NCBI RefSeq assembly: GCF_003351225.1
Contig: NZ_QQSY01000003.1
Location: forward strand, 483,158-547,157
DNA: 64,000 nucleotides
Direction: 5' to 3'
DNA from: Dyella solisilvae
GTDB taxonomy: Bacteria; Pseudomonadota; Gammaproteobacteria; Xanthomonadales; Rhodanobacteraceae
The notes under the pieces were generated by a model. That model searched no databases. It was not told where the DNA came from and saw nothing but the letters and a program-made list of their open reading frames with translations. A program made the position numbers and the translations under genes. Below, piece after piece: positions 40,261 through 49,473 of the stretch (its first letter is position 1; each line of letters starts with the position of its first letter).

Positions 40261-41120
40261 GCGCGCGTCCGCGTCAGCGCAAACCGGGCCTGCCGCGCCG
40301 TCTGGTGCACGTGGTGCTGATCCTGTTCGCGCTGGTGTTCCTGTTGCTGTTCCTCGTGCTGCCGCTGGCGACAGTGTTCGTGGAGGCGTTCCGCCAGGGC
40401 GTGCTGCCCTATCTGTCGGCGATTCGTGAGCCGGAGGCGCTGGCCGCGATCCGCCTGACCCTGCTGGTTGCCGTGATCGCCGTGCCGCTGAACGTGGTGT
40501 TCGGCCTCGCCGCCGCCTGGGCCATGACGCGCTTCGAGTTCCGCGGCAAAGCATTGCTCGGCGCGCTGATCGACCTGCCGTTTTCGGTGTCACCCGTGAT
40601 CTCGGGCCTGGTCTACGTGCTGCTGTTCGGCGCGCAGGGCTGGTTCGGGCCCTGGCTGGACGCGCATGGCGTGAAGATCATCTTCGCCGTGCCAGGCCTG
40701 GTGCTGGCCACGGTGTTCATCACGCTGCCGTTCGTGGCGCGCGAACTGATCCCGCTGATGCAGGCGCAGGGCAGCGAGGAGGAGGAGGCCGCGCGCGTGC
40801 TTGGCGCCGGCGGTTGGCAGATGTTCTTCCGCGTCACCCTGCCCAACATCCGTTGGGCGCTGTTGTATGGCGTGCTGCTGTGCAACGCGCGCGCCATGGG
40901 GGAGTTCGGCGCGGTCTCGGTGGTGTCGGGTCATATCCGTGGCCTTACCACCACCATGCCGCTGGAAGTGGAGATGCGCTATAACGAATACGACTATGTG
41001 GGCGCCTTCGCCGTGGCCTCGTTGCTGGCCTTGCTGGCGCTGGTCACGCTGGGCGTCAAGACGCTGCTGGAGTGGCGCTACCGTGGCGAACTGGCGGCCC
41101 ATGCACCGGGCGGGCATTGA
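40257..41120 (+). CDS. cysW: Sulfate ABC transporter permease CysW
   Basis: The second permease, 287 residues (E. coli 291), with about six helices and the EAA loop [24 protein letters not shown]. The block [19 protein letters not shown] and [18 protein letters not shown]-like sequence ([17 protein letters not shown]) are characteristic of CysW. Translationally coupled to cysT and nine bases before cysA. Confidence 0.94.
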   Translation: MSARPRQRKPGLPRRLVHVVLILFALVFLLLFLVLPLATVFVEAFRQGVLPYLSAIREPEALAAIRLTLLVAVIAVPLNVVFGLAAAWAMTRFEFRGKALLGALIDLPFSVSPVISGLVYVLLFGAQGWFGPWLDAHGVKIIFAVPGLVLATVFITLPFVARELIPLMQAQGSEEEEAARVLGAGGWQMFFRVTLPNIRWALLYGVLLCNARAMGEFGAVSVVSGHIRGLTTTMPLEVEMRYNEYDYVGAFAVASLLALLALVTLGVKTLLEWRYRGELAAHAPGGH

Positions 41121-41129
41121 GGGTTTCGC

Positions 41130-42248
41130 ATGACGCTCGAGCTGTTTCGCCTCAATCGCCGCTTCGCCGGGTTCCACGCACTCAACGACGTGAGCCTGGC
41201 CATCGCGCCCGGCGAATTCGTCGCGCTGCTCGGGCCATCGGGTTCGGGCAAGACCACCTTGCTGCGCATCCTGGCCGGCCTGGACTATCCCGACAGCGGA
41301 GCCGCCCTGAAGGACGGCGAGGACTTCCTGGCCACGCCTGCGCGCGAACGCCGCGTCGGCATGGTGTTCCAGCACTACGCGCTGTTCCGGCACCTCACGG
41401 TGGTGGAGAACATCGCCTTCGGCCTGCGCGTGCGCCCGTGGCGCCAGCGGCCTTCCCGCGCCAAGATCCACGAGCGGGTGGACCGCCTGTTGGCGCGCGT
41501 GCAACTGGAAGGACTGGGCGGGCGCTATCCCTCGCAGCTATCCGGTGGGCAGCGGCAGCGCGTGGCGCTCGCTCGCGCGCTCGCGGTCGAACCCGATCTG
41601 CTGTTGCTGGACGAGCCGTTCGGCGCGCTCGATGCCCAGGTGCGCGTCGCGCTGCGGCGTTGGCTGCGCGAACTGCATGAAGAGCTCAGGCTCACCACGG
41701 TGTTCGTTACCCACGACCAGGAGGAGGCGCTGGAACTGGCCGACCGGGTGGTGGTGATGAATCGCGGGCGCATCGAGCAGGTTGGCTCGCCCGAGGTGAT
41801 CTATCAGCAGCCGGCCACGCCGTTCGTGTGCGAATTCATCGGCAAGGTGAATCGCTTTGCCGTACGGCGCACCAGCGTGGGCTGGGCCGCGGGCGGCTGG
41901 ATGCCCGAGGGTGATCCGTGGGAGGGCCGCTTCGCGGGGGCGGTGGCCTATGTGAGGCCCGAGCAACTGCGGCTGGCGGTGCCGGCGACGGAGCCTGCGT
42001 GGGAGGCGCGGCTGCGTCACATCTACCTGGCGGGGAGCATCGCGCACCTGGAGCTGCACGTGCCTTCGCTGGACCAGGTGCTGGAAGTGGATGTCGCCAG
42101 CGAGGATCTGTCGCGGCTGGGCCTGCAGCCGGGCATGGACCTGCGCCTCGCGCCGCGGAGCGCTGTGCTGTTCGCGCAGGACCCCGCCGGAGCCACGCTC
42201 GAGCACGAACGCTGGATCTGGCACGAGCGCGACCGCGTGCACGCCTGA
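41130..42248 (+). CDS. cysA: Sulfate ABC transporter ATP-binding protein
   Basis: The ATPase subunit, 372 residues. Walker A is GPSGSGKTT (about 34-42), the ABC signature [16 protein letters not shown], Walker [13 protein letters not shown], and the H-loop [19 protein letters not shown]. The C-terminal 120 residues form the TOBE-like regulatory domain of the CysA/MalK group (RPEQLRL). Last gene of the operon; it converges on a C13-peptidase gene 29 bases away. Confidence 0.94.
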   Translation: MTLELFRLNRRFAGFHALNDVSLAIAPGEFVALLGPSGSGKTTLLRILAGLDYPDSGAALKDGEDFLATPARERRVGMVFQHYALFRHLTVVENIAFGLRVRPWRQRPSRAKIHERVDRLLARVQLEGLGGRYPSQLSGGQRQRVALARALAVEPDLLLLDEPFGALDAQVRVALRRWLRELHEELRLTTVFVTHDQEEALELADRVVVMNRGRIEQVGSPEVIYQQPATPFVCEFIGKVNRFAVRRTSVGWAAGGWMPEGDPWEGRFAGAVAYVRPEQLRLAVPATEPAWEARLRHIYLAGSIAHLELHVPSLDQVLEVDVASEDLSRLGLQPGMDLRLAPRSAVLFAQDPAGATLEHERWIWHERDRVHA

Positions 42249-42277
42249 TCACCCTGGCGGCTGCCAGGTGCGTCAAC

Positions 42278-43309
42278 TCAACGCGGCGTCAGTGCGTGCG
42301 TGGACTTGTTGGTGGCGACGGCGGGCTTGAAGGCCACCGCCGGACCCGGCGTGACGTGCTGGCGCCATTGCGCCAGCTGCGCGGCGATGCCGGCGCCGAC
42401 GTCGATCTGCGGCTCGGACGCGGTGAGCTTGTCCTTTTGTTCCCACTGCGCGATTTCGCCCGAAGCCTGCCGGTAGGCTTCGATGAAGTCCGGTGTGCGG
42501 TTGAGTCCGTCGACCAGCCAGGCGCGCCCGAAGTAGGTGATGTCCGAGTCGCTGCCGCAGCCGAACGAGCTGCGGTCGGTGCGCGCCGCGGTGATCACCA
42601 GCGTGCCTTCGCCGCGCAGTTCGGGCACGAAGCCGCCCGAATAGCAGGCGTTGACCACCACCACCTTCCACTTGAACGGCCGCTTGTTGAGGATGTCGGC
42701 CAGGTCCGTCGCGCCGATCTGGTCGAGCGGCAGCGGATCCATGTCCACCAGCAGGTTGTGGTCTTCGTCGCCGTGCGTGGTCAGGTAGAGCAGCAGGATG
42801 TCCTGGTCCGGCTTCATCACGTCGGCGAGGCCATCGAGCGCTTCTTCCAGGTTGCTCCAGGTGGCCAGCGGGTGCTGCTCCAGGGTCGCCGGATTGTTCT
42901 CAAGCACCATCACGTGACTGCTGGCGCCGAAGCGGGCGGGAAACAACTTGGCGGTGTACTCGGCCTCGTTGCGGAATACGTCCTCGCCGCCGTCGGCACC
43001 GAAGGCCAGCACATAGAGATTCGGTTGTCCGGCGACGCGGGGACCGAGCCCGGCCAGCGCCTTGCGCACCATGCCGCGCTGCGCGTAGATCACCTGCTCG
43101 GGCGATGGCGCCTGATCGGGCCAGTTGTCCGATGCCGTTGTGTCCTCGTCCGTGCCTGTCGACGGCGCCGTCGCGGAAGTCGCAGGCGCGGGCCTCGCCT
43201 GTCCACTGTTGGCCAGCGGCGCGGCTGCCTGGGGCGCATGGTGCGCGATCCCAAGCATGAGCAGGACGCCGGCTGCAAAGGCGAGCAGGGCGGTGAGGGC
43301 GATACGCAT
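42278..43309 (-). CDS. Exported caspase-fold peptidase homologue (C13/legumain-like)
   Basis: A 343-residue protein with an N-terminal hydrophobic segment (residues 1-21, a signal peptide or anchor), a low-complexity Ala/Pro/Thr linker (about 25-65), and a clan CD domain. The catalytic dyad is visible: H179 in LLLYLTTHGDED and C222 in VVVVNACYSGGF, the exact spacing and context of the peptidase C13 family. It should therefore be a cysteine protease, or a relative, acting in the periplasm. Neighbours give no clue: cysA converges on it and mtnC lies upstream on the same strand 18 bases away, so it may be co-transcribed with the mtn genes. Confidence 0.85.
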   Translation of the reverse strand: MRIALTALLAFAAGVLLMLGIAHHAPQAAAPLANSGQARPAPATSATAPSTGTDEDTTASDNWPDQAPSPEQVIYAQRGMVRKALAGLGPRVAGQPNLYVLAFGADGGEDVFRNEAEYTAKLFPARFGASSHVMVLENNPATLEQHPLATWSNLEEALDGLADVMKPDQDILLLYLTTHGDEDHNLLVDMDPLPLDQIGATDLADILNKRPFKWKVVVVNACYSGGFVPELRGEGTLVITAARTDRSSFGCGSDSDITYFGRAWLVDGLNRTPDFIEAYRQASGEIAQWEQKDKLTASEPQIDVGAGIAAQLAQWRQHVTPGPAVAFKPAVATNKSTHALTPR

Positions 43310-43327
43310 GGCGAAGGCTCGCGCGGG

Positions 43328-44014
43328 TCAGAGGGCGATGGCGTCGAAGTCGCGATACGCCGGATGCCGGGGCGCCTCGGGCAGCTCCAGCGGCGCACGC
43401 AGCAGCCAGCCCGTGTGCAGGCCGGCGGCACGAGCCGCATCGAGCTCCTCGACGATGTCGGAGAGGAACAGGATGTGGCCGGGCTGCTCGCCGATCGCCT
43501 CGGCGATCTTCTCGTACGAGCTGCGCTCGCGCTTGGGGCCGGTCTCCGTATCGAAGTAGCCCGAGAACATCGGGGTCAGGTCGCCCGCCTCGCTGTAGCG
43601 GAAGAACAACTTTTGCGCCGGCACCGAGCCGGACGAGTAGACGTACAGGTGCAACCCGTCGCCGCGCCAGCCATGCAGGCGCGCCGACACTTCCGGATAC
43701 ACGTGGGCCTGGAAGTCGCCGCTCTCGTAGCCTTCCTTCCAGATCATGCCCTGCAGCGCCTTCAACGCAGTGGACTTGCGGTCCTCGTCGATCCAGCGCA
43801 GCAGCATCTCGATCACCTGCTGTCGCGGCGTCTCGACCAGACCGGCTTCCTTCGCCGCTTCGTGCAGCCAATGCTGCACCTGGGGCGTATCTCCGTGGGT
43901 TTCCACGAAGGCGGGCAGGCGTTCGCGCGCGTACGGAAACAGCACGTCCTTCACGAAGCTGATCGAGCTGGTGGTGCCCTCGATATCGGTGACGATGGCG
44001 CGAATGACAGTCAT
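43328..44014 (-). CDS. mtnC: Acireductone synthase (enolase-phosphatase E1)
   Basis: A HAD enzyme of methionine salvage that enolises and dephosphorylates diketomethylthiopentyl phosphate. The 228-residue product opens with the nucleophile motif [11 protein letters not shown] (D10, E12), characteristic of MtnC, and has the family block [14 protein letters not shown] and the metal site [12 protein letters not shown]. It lies 130 bases after mtnD on the same strand. Confidence 0.95.
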   Translation of the reverse strand: MTVIRAIVTDIEGTTSSISFVKDVLFPYARERLPAFVETHGDTPQVQHWLHEAAKEAGLVETPRQQVIEMLLRWIDEDRKSTALKALQGMIWKEGYESGDFQAHVYPEVSARLHGWRGDGLHLYVYSSGSVPAQKLFFRYSEAGDLTPMFSGYFDTETGPKRERSSYEKIAEAIGEQPGHILFLSDIVEELDAARAAGLHTGWLLRAPLELPEAPRHPAYRDFDAIAL

Positions 44015-44144
44015 GCGGAAAGCCGGTCTACGGGGACGCCAAGCTTAACCGGGACAGAGGTTTAGGGGCGAGCGTCCGCCTCTGATGACATGACGGCGTC
44101 CACATCCCGGGACGCCGTGCAGGATCCGGCAGGTTGGGGGTGGA

Positions 44145-44711
44145 TCAGGCCGCTGTCGCGGACCCGTGCGGCGTCATGCGCGGGAAGCGCTCGGCGATGT
44201 CTTCGCCGGTGTACTGGGCCACCCAGCCTTCCTTGTTGGTGAACAGGCGGATCGCCACGAAGTAGGGCGCCTCGCTCATGTCGAACCAGTGGCGCGTGCC
44301 GTCCGGGACGCCGATCAGGTCACCCTGTTCGCACAGGATGTCGTAGATCTTGTCGCCCAGATGCAGGGTGAACTGGCCGGCGCCCGCAACGAAGAAGCGC
44401 ACCTCGTCTTCGACGTGCGTGTGCTCGCTGAGGAATTTCTGGCGCAGCGCGGCGCGATCCGGATGGTCGGGCTTGAGGCTGATCACGTCGACGGCCTGGT
44501 AGCCTTCTTCCGCCATCAGTCGATCGATGTCGGCGCGGTAGGCGGCGATCACTTCTTCCTGGCTGGCGCCCGGCGCGATCGGCTGGCTGGCTTCCCAGCG
44601 CTCGAAACGCACACCCGCCTTGGTCAGTTCGCTGGCGACGTCGGCGTGCTCGGTGTGGACGGACAGTGGCTGCTGCGGTTGGGCTTCGCTGAAAATGCGC
44701 AGGCGGCTCAT
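44145..44711 (-). CDS. mtnD: Acireductone dioxygenase
   Basis: A cupin metalloenzyme of 188 residues that cleaves acireductone to formate and 4-methylthio-2-oxobutanoate (iron form). The metal-binding cluster [12 protein letters not shown] provides two His and Glu, with the third His in [11 protein letters not shown]. The ATG overlaps the mtnB stop; a longer open frame upstream lies within mtnB and is not real. Follows mtnB directly, so the two are coupled. Confidence 0.95.
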   Translation of the reverse strand: MSRLRIFSEAQPQQPLSVHTEHADVASELTKAGVRFERWEASQPIAPGASQEEVIAAYRADIDRLMAEEGYQAVDVISLKPDHPDRAALRQKFLSEHTHVEDEVRFFVAGAGQFTLHLGDKIYDILCEQGDLIGVPDGTRHWFDMSEAPYFVAIRLFTNKEGWVAQYTGEDIAERFPRMTPHGSATAA

Positions 44712-45355
44712 GCGGAGAGTCTCCTCAGGTCGAGTTCGCAGCCGAGCAGGAATTCCAGCGCCTCCAGGTGGCGGCGCGTCTCGGCCATGTCGCGGCCCCA
44801 GGTATAGATACCGTGGCCATTGATGAGATAGGCGTGCAGGGGCTTGCCGGCGTCGAGCCACGCCTCGACCTGGGCGACCAGCTCGGGCATGTGCTGCGTG
44901 TTGGGAAACACCGGAATGGCCAGCTCGGCGTCGTGCGTGGTCTGGCCCTCAATCGCCTTCTGCAGTTCCCAGCCTTCCAGCTTCACCACACCGTCGCCGG
45001 CAAAAAGGCGCGAGGCCACGCTCTGTGTACGCGAATGCGTATGCAGCACGACGTTCATTTCAGGGAAACGGCGGTAGATCTGCGTGTGCAGTTCCGTCTC
45101 GGCGCTGGGGCGCGCGGAGGTGCCCACCGCCTTGCCCTGCATGTCGATCAGCATGATGTCGTCGCGGCCCAGCTTGCCCTTGTCACGACCGGAGACTGTG
45201 ATGGCGGCGTGATCGCCGTCCAGACGCATGGAGAAGTTGCTGCTGGTGGCTGGCGTCCAGCCGGCGGCGGCGAGCTCGCGCGCGGCATCGGCGATGGCGT
45301 CGGCGCGTTCGGCGAACAGATCGGCGGATATGGAGGCGGGGAGAACCTGGCTCAT
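44708..45355 (-). CDS. mtnB: Methylthioribulose-1-phosphate dehydratase
   Basis: A class II aldolase-family zinc enzyme of 215 residues dehydrating methylthioribulose-1-phosphate. The family motifs [26 protein letters not shown] and [15 protein letters not shown] are present, giving the zinc histidines. It is the first gene of mtnB-mtnD-mtnC. MtnA and the enzyme that makes methylthioribose-1-phosphate are not in the window. Confidence 0.95.
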   Translation of the reverse strand: MSQVLPASISADLFAERADAIADAARELAAAGWTPATSSNFSMRLDGDHAAITVSGRDKGKLGRDDIMLIDMQGKAVGTSARPSAETELHTQIYRRFPEMNVVLHTHSRTQSVASRLFAGDGVVKLEGWELQKAIEGQTTHDAELAIPVFPNTQHMPELVAQVEAWLDAGKPLHAYLINGHGIYTWGRDMAETRRHLEALEFLLGCELDLRRLSA

Positions 45356-45361
45356 GATGTA

Positions 45362-45388
45362 TGGACGTCCAAATCAGCGCAAACTATA
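45362..45388 (-). promoter_or_regulatory. Palindrome and -10 element upstream of mtnB
   Basis: TGGACGTCCA (45362-45371) is a perfect 10-bp palindrome seven bases upstream of the mtnB ATG. On the minus strand TATAGT (45383-45388), a good -10, precedes it, placing the palindrome just after the expected start of transcription. It is a candidate repressor site. The core GACGTC recalls MetJ boxes, but MetJ is not expected in this group. Confidence 0.45.
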
Positions 45389-45519
45389 TCACGGGGACTC
45401 GGCGTGACCGCCGAAAATGCGATCCATTCTCACGAATTACCGGCGAGGCGAGTAGCATTCGACGGAGTTTCGCCACGGGCGTGGCGGGCGAGAGCACTTT
45501 AGGGACGGAGGTTGCACGC

Positions 45520-45852
45520 ATGTCGCACGAGAAAGATATCGAATCGCGTCGTCGTTTTCTCAAGGCCGCCGCCGGGACGGCTGCCGCCGCCGTGGTGATC
45601 GGTGGCCTGCCGCGCATGGCGCGTGCTGCCGACCTGCCGCACCTGGCTGAAACCGACGCCACCGCCAAGGCGCTGGGTTACGTCGAGGACGCCAGCAAGA
45701 CCACCGACCCGAAGCGCAAGGCCGGTGACACCTGCGCAAACTGCCAGTTCTATTCCGGCGGCCCGACCGGCTTTGGTCCGTGCCAGCTGTTCCCGGGCAA
45801 GGCGGTGAGCGCGAAGGGCTGGTGCGTGTCTCACGCGCCCAAGAAAGCCTGA
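45520..45852 (+). CDS. High-potential iron-sulfur protein (HiPIP), Tat-exported
   Basis: A 110-residue periplasmic electron carrier. The twin-arginine signal reads SRRRFLKAAAGTAAAAVVIGG, ending near ARAADLPHL. The mature part has the four cysteines of a HiPIP [4Fe-4S] centre: CANCQF, CQLFPG and GWCVSH. I chose the ATG with GGAGG upstream; the frame is open 53 codons earlier without good start features. Divergent from mtnB and followed by a strong terminator. HiPIPs usually shuttle electrons in respiration, but the partner is not shown here. Confidence 0.92.
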   Translation: MSHEKDIESRRRFLKAAAGTAAAAVVIGGLPRMARAADLPHLAETDATAKALGYVEDASKTTDPKRKAGDTCANCQFYSGGPTGFGPCQLFPGKAVSAKGWCVSHAPKKA

Positions 45853-45877
45853 GCACCGCTCGCATCCGTTGTATCCG

Positions 45878-45908
45878 AAGGCCGGCCCAGCGCCGGCCTT
45901 CTGTTTTT
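45878..45908 (+). terminator. Rho-independent terminator of the HiPIP gene
   Basis: AAGGCCGGC (45878-45886) pairs with GCCGGCCTT (45892-45900) over a CCAGC loop, followed by CTGTTTTT. Same GCCGGC core and 5-base loop as the terminators at 21.2 and 47.9 kb. Confidence 0.9.
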
Positions 45909-45986
45909 GCACCATCACAACGCACTGGCTGTGCTGCGCTCCCGTAACGCCGATGCGCTGCATCGACATGACGCATCGTCTCATCG

Positions 45987-46181
45987 TCAAGGCACACACT
46001 CGTGCACGCCAATGCGAACGCTGATGGCGATGTTGATGCGGAGCGTGAAGTGAACTCTCAAACCGAAGAACTTCGGTGAGTAGAAGATGCTGCCCAGACG
46101 CGTCAGGCCGAGGAGCTGACCCGCCTGACGCGCCGGGCGGCAATCCGGGGCCCACTGCCAAGTGATTAACCCACGGAGCAC
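45987..46181 (-). CDS. Possible small protein, 64 residues, doubtful
   Basis: A minus-strand frame from a GTG with AGGAG eight bases upstream to a TGA. The product ends in a basic, hydrophobic stretch, SPKFFGLRVHFTLRINIAI. Third codon positions are GC-rich, as in real genes here, and the A/T-rich island upstream (46200-46290) could hold a promoter. Against it: no family is recognised, a hairpin lies within it, and the length is short. It may be a decayed remnant. Confidence 0.25.
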   Translation of the reverse strand: MLRGLITWQWAPDCRPARQAGQLLGLTRLGSIFYSPKFFGLRVHFTLRINIAISVRIGVHECVP

Positions 46182-46324
46182 AGATGATACTCCTGGCGGG
46201 TAGTTTTGGGGCCGGGCGGCGCCAAAATTTTATCGAAAAAGTCTCGTTAAATTCTTTTAAAACAATAACTTGCAATAAAATTCGAGACTGGCCATCACGA
46301 ATGATCCGCTGCGGGCCGTCATTC

Positions 46325-46372
46325 AAACCGCCAGGAGGGGGAAGCCCATCCCGGCGGTTTCAGGGTCTTTTT
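46325..46372. terminator. Possible bidirectional terminator beside the permease genes
   Basis: AAACCGCC (46325-46332) and GGCGGTTT (46353-46360) pair over a 20-base loop that can itself pair partly (GGGG with CCCA/TCCC). TTTTT follows on the plus strand and a weaker TTTGAAT on the minus strand. It lies 40 bases beyond the permease stop. Confidence 0.4.
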
Positions 46373-46398
46373 CCACTTTTCGGGGAAATTCGGCGAAA

Positions 46399-47847
46399 TT
46401 ACGGTTTGATAGCCTGGTGCAGGCGGCTGTGGCGGATGCCATAGCCGAAGTAAATGACCAGGCCCAATACCGTCCAGATGATCATCAGCAGCCAGTTGAA
46501 CCAGGACATGGCGCCCAGCAGGGCCAGGCAGCTCAGGACGCCGGCGGGGCAGATGAACCACGCCCACGGCACGCGGAAGCCGCGATGCAGATGAGGTGCG
46601 GTGTAGCGCAGGATCAGCACGCCGGCGCACACCGCCACGAAGGCGATCAGCGTGCCCATCGAGGTGAGGTCGGCCAGCAGGTCCAGCGGAAACACCGCGG
46701 CGAGGATCGCGATGCCGATGCCGGTGATCACCGTGTTGATGTGCGGCGTGCGGTGCTTGGGATGGATGCGGTTGAACACCGGCGGCAGCAGGCCGTCACG
46801 CGCCATGATCATGAAGATGCGCGGCTGCGCGATGATCATCACCAGGATCACGGATGACAGACCGATCAGCGCGCCGACCTCGACGATCCAGCGCAGCCAT
46901 GCCAGCTCCGGGTGGTTCTTGACGGCGGTGACCACCGGTTCCGCGGTGCCCAGCTCGGTGTACGAGATCAGGCCGGTCAGCACCGCAGCCATGGCCAGGT
47001 ACAGCACGGTACAGATCACCAGTGACACCAGCGTGCCGAAGGGAAGGTCGCGCTGCGGATTCTTGCACTCCTGCGCCGCGGTCGATGTCGCCTCGAAGCC
47101 GATGTACGCAAAGAACACCATCGCGGCGCCACGCATGATGCCGGACCAGCCGTATTTGCCGGGGCCCTGGTTTTCAGGAATGAACGGATGCCAGTTGGCC
47201 GGGTCGACATAGCGGTAACCCGCCACCACCACGATGATGATCAGGCCCACCTTGAGCGCCACCATCAACACGTTCAGGCCCGACGACTCGCGGATGCCCA
47301 CGTAGCACAGCGCCGTCAGCGCCAGCACGATGGCCACGGCAGGCAGGTTCATCAGGTGCCCGGTGGTCACCAGGTGTCCATCGGTAAATGCCAGCGGCGC
47401 CTCGGTCAGCGCCTGCGGCAGGTGGATGCCGATATTGTCGAGCAGGCTGACGAAGTACCCTGTCCAACTGGCCGCCACCGCGGAGGCGGAGATGCCGTAC
47501 TCCAGCACCATGTTCCAGCCGATGAACCAGGCGACCAGCTCACCGAGCGTGGCGTAGGCATAGGAATACGAGCTGCCCGAGATCGGGATCAGCGTGGCGA
47601 ACTCGGCGTAGCACAGCGCGGTGAAGCCGCTGCAGATCGCCGCCAGGACGAAGGAGATCAGCACGGCCGGACCCGCGTGCTCGGCGGCCGCCTGGCCGGT
47701 GACCACGAAGATGCCGGTGCCGATCACTGCGCCGATACCCAGCGCGGTGATGCCCCAGGGGCCCAGGGTGCGGCGCAGGGTGGGGCCGTGAGCGGCGTCG
47801 TCGGCGTCGGAGAAGTCGGTCTTGCGTGCGAATAACTGTTTGAGCAT
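46399..47847 (-). CDS. APC-superfamily amino-acid permease (cationic-amino-acid type)
   Basis: A 482-residue inner-membrane transporter with about 12 helices. The opening of helix 1, ALGIGAVIGTGIFVVTGQAAAEHAGPAV, is the consensus of APC carriers, and AEFATLIPISGSSYSYAYATLGE marks helix 3. It resembles CAT/YfnA-type transporters; the amino acid moved is unknown. I chose the ATG giving MLKQLFARK because the neighbouring paralogue also starts MLKNLFA; a TTG 12 codons earlier is the alternative. It is the second of two tandem paralogues. Confidence 0.88.
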   Translation of the reverse strand: MLKQLFARKTDFSDADDAAHGPTLRRTLGPWGITALGIGAVIGTGIFVVTGQAAAEHAGPAVLISFVLAAICSGFTALCYAEFATLIPISGSSYSYAYATLGELVAWFIGWNMVLEYGISASAVAASWTGYFVSLLDNIGIHLPQALTEAPLAFTDGHLVTTGHLMNLPAVAIVLALTALCYVGIRESSGLNVLMVALKVGLIIIVVVAGYRYVDPANWHPFIPENQGPGKYGWSGIMRGAAMVFFAYIGFEATSTAAQECKNPQRDLPFGTLVSLVICTVLYLAMAAVLTGLISYTELGTAEPVVTAVKNHPELAWLRWIVEVGALIGLSSVILVMIIAQPRIFMIMARDGLLPPVFNRIHPKHRTPHINTVITGIGIAILAAVFPLDLLADLTSMGTLIAFVAVCAGVLILRYTAPHLHRGFRVPWAWFICPAGVLSCLALLGAMSWFNWLLMIIWTVLGLVIYFGYGIRHSRLHQAIKP

Positions 47848-47881
47848 GCGTCGGCCTGGTGTTGCGGGAGGCGCGGGAGTC

Positions 47882-47912
47882 AAAACGAGAGGGCCGGCGC
47901 TGGGCCGGCCCT
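47882..47912 (-). terminator. Rho-independent terminator between the two permeases
   Basis: AGGGCCGGC (47890-47898) pairs with GCCGGCCCT (47904-47912) over a 5-base loop; on the minus strand CTCGTTTTG follows. It ends the transcript of the gene at 47923-49473, so the second permease probably has its own promoter in the short space left or is read by leakage. Confidence 0.8.
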
Positions 47913-47922
47913 TCGTGTCAGG

Positions 47923-49473
47923 TCAGGAGTTTTGCTTGCGCAGCTTGCTATGGGAATACCCGTAGAAGCCGTAGATGAGCATGCCGAACGTGGTCCAGCC
48001 CAGCATCAGCGGCCAATTGGCGCGGAACGACTGCCAGAACAGGTACAGACAGATCACCGAGCCCAGGATGCTGACCACCCAGATGCCAGGGACGCGGAAC
48101 GTGCGCGGCAGTTCCGGGCGGGTGTAACGCAGGATCAGCACGCCGATGCACACGGTGGTGAAGGCCAGCAGGGTACCCATCGACACCAGCTCACCCAGGA
48201 TGCTCACCGGGAACAGGCCGGCGAGCACCAGCGCGGACACGCCGGCGATGATGGTGGCCACGTGCGGCGTACGGTGCTTGGCGTGCACGTTCGAGATGCT
48301 CTTACCGAGCAGGCCGTCCTTCGCCATGCTGAAAAAGATGCGGGAGGTGCCCAGCAGCATCACCAGGATCACCGAACTCAGGCCGGCCAGTGCGCCGAAC
48401 GAGACGATCGCCTTGAGCCAGGTGAGTTCCGGATGGATGCTCAGCGCGGTGGCCACCGGCTCGGGGGTGCCCAGCATCCGGTAGGGGGCGATGCCGGTCA
48501 GGGTCAGCGCCATGGCGATGTACAGGATGGTGCAGATGGCCAGCGAACCGAGGATGCCGATCGGCATGTCGCGCTGCGGGTTCTTGGCTTCGCCGGCAGC
48601 CGTCGACACCGCGTCAAAGCCCACGTAGGAGAAGAACACCAGCACGGCGGCGCGGAAGATGCCGCTGGTGCCGAAGCGACCCGGGCCTTCCTCCGGCGGA
48701 ATGAACGGATGCCAGTTGGAGGGATCGATGTAGCGGAAGGCGAATACCAGGAACAGCAGGATCACGATCACCTTGATCGCCACGATGACCGAATTGACGA
48801 AGGTCGATTGCGTGATGCCGCGGTAGCACAGCATCGTCAGCGCGGTCACGATCAGGATGGCCGGCAGGTTGATGATGGTGTGGGTGCTGACCAGGAAGAA
48901 GTGCTGGGAGAACCTCGCGATCACATGCTGGCCTTCGGCCAGGTTCTGGATCTGGCTGCCGTCCATGAACGCGAGCGGCGCCGAGGCCAGGCTTTCCGGC
49001 AGCGTCAGCGAGAGACCGGTCCAGTGACTGATGATCGAGAGGCACTCGTTGAAGTATCCCGACCAGCCTGCCGCTACGGTGGCGACGGCGAACAGGTATT
49101 CGAGCACGAGGTTCCAGCCGATGAACCAGGCGACGATCTCACCGAGCGTGGCATAGGAATAGGCGTAGGCGCTGCCGGAAACCGGGATCATCGCGGCGAA
49201 CTCGGCGTAGCAGAGGCCCGCGAACGCGCAGGCGATGCCGGCGACGATGAAGCTGATGATCAGGGCGGGGCCGGCATGTTCGGCGGCGGCCTGCCCGGTG
49301 ATCACGAAGATACCTGCGCCGATCACGGCGCCGATGCCCAGCATGACCAGATGGCGGGCCGTGAGCACGCGCTTGAGGCTGGCCTCGCCTTGCAGGCTGT
49401 CGTGGGGCAGCTCGCCCGCGTCGACATGAGGCGACGCCTGGATCGGGTGCGTCGCGAACAGGTTTTTAAGCAT
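47923..49473 (-). CDS. APC-superfamily amino-acid permease, paralogue
   Basis: A 516-residue inner-membrane transporter with about 12 helices, closely related to the gene to its left: both begin MLKxLFA and share LGIGAVIGxGIFVxTGQAAAEHAGPA and YAEFAxxIPxSGSxYxYxYATLGE. This copy has an extra 30 residues in an external loop (DGSQIQNLAEGQHVIARFSQ). The pair looks like a tandem duplication that has diverged. The substrate is probably an amino acid. Confidence 0.88.
   Translation of the reverse strand: MLKNLFATHPIQASPHVDAGELPHDSLQGEASLKRVLTARHLVMLGIGAVIGAGIFVITGQAAAEHAGPALIISFIVAGIACAFAGLCYAEFAAMIPVSGSAYAYSYATLGEIVAWFIGWNLVLEYLFAVATVAAGWSGYFNECLSIISHWTGLSLTLPESLASAPLAFMDGSQIQNLAEGQHVIARFSQHFFLVSTHTIINLPAILIVTALTMLCYRGITQSTFVNSVIVAIKVIVILLFLVFAFRYIDPSNWHPFIPPEEGPGRFGTSGIFRAAVLVFFSYVGFDAVSTAAGEAKNPQRDMPIGILGSLAICTILYIAMALTLTGIAPYRMLGTPEPVATALSIHPELTWLKAIVSFGALAGLSSVILVMLLGTSRIFFSMAKDGLLGKSISNVHAKHRTPHVATIIAGVSALVLAGLFPVSILGELVSMGTLLAFTTVCIGVLILRYTRPELPRTFRVPGIWVVSILGSVICLYLFWQSFRANWPLMLGWTTFGMLIYGFYGYSHSKLRKQNS

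Larger units (their letters stand above)
45909..46398. other. Gap with hairpins and an A/T-rich island
   Basis: The stretch between the HiPIP terminator and the amino-acid permease stop holds a perfect 10-bp hairpin CGCGTCAGGC/GCCTGACGCG (46099-46132), an A/T-rich island at about 46200-46290, and a stem AAACCGCC/GGCGGTTT (46325-46360) which is followed by TTTTT at 46368 on the plus strand. The only candidate gene is a short minus-strand frame at 45987-46181. Confidence 0.5.

Noticed and set aside
41918-44065. Plus-strand open frame of over 700 codons across the C13-peptidase and mtnC genes
   Set aside because: It overlaps two well-supported genes on the other strand and the end of cysA; its translation is low-complexity with no domain.
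46184-46444. Plus-strand 86-codon frame in the A/T-rich island
   Set aside because: No ribosome site, mixed composition, and it runs into the permease gene on the other strand.
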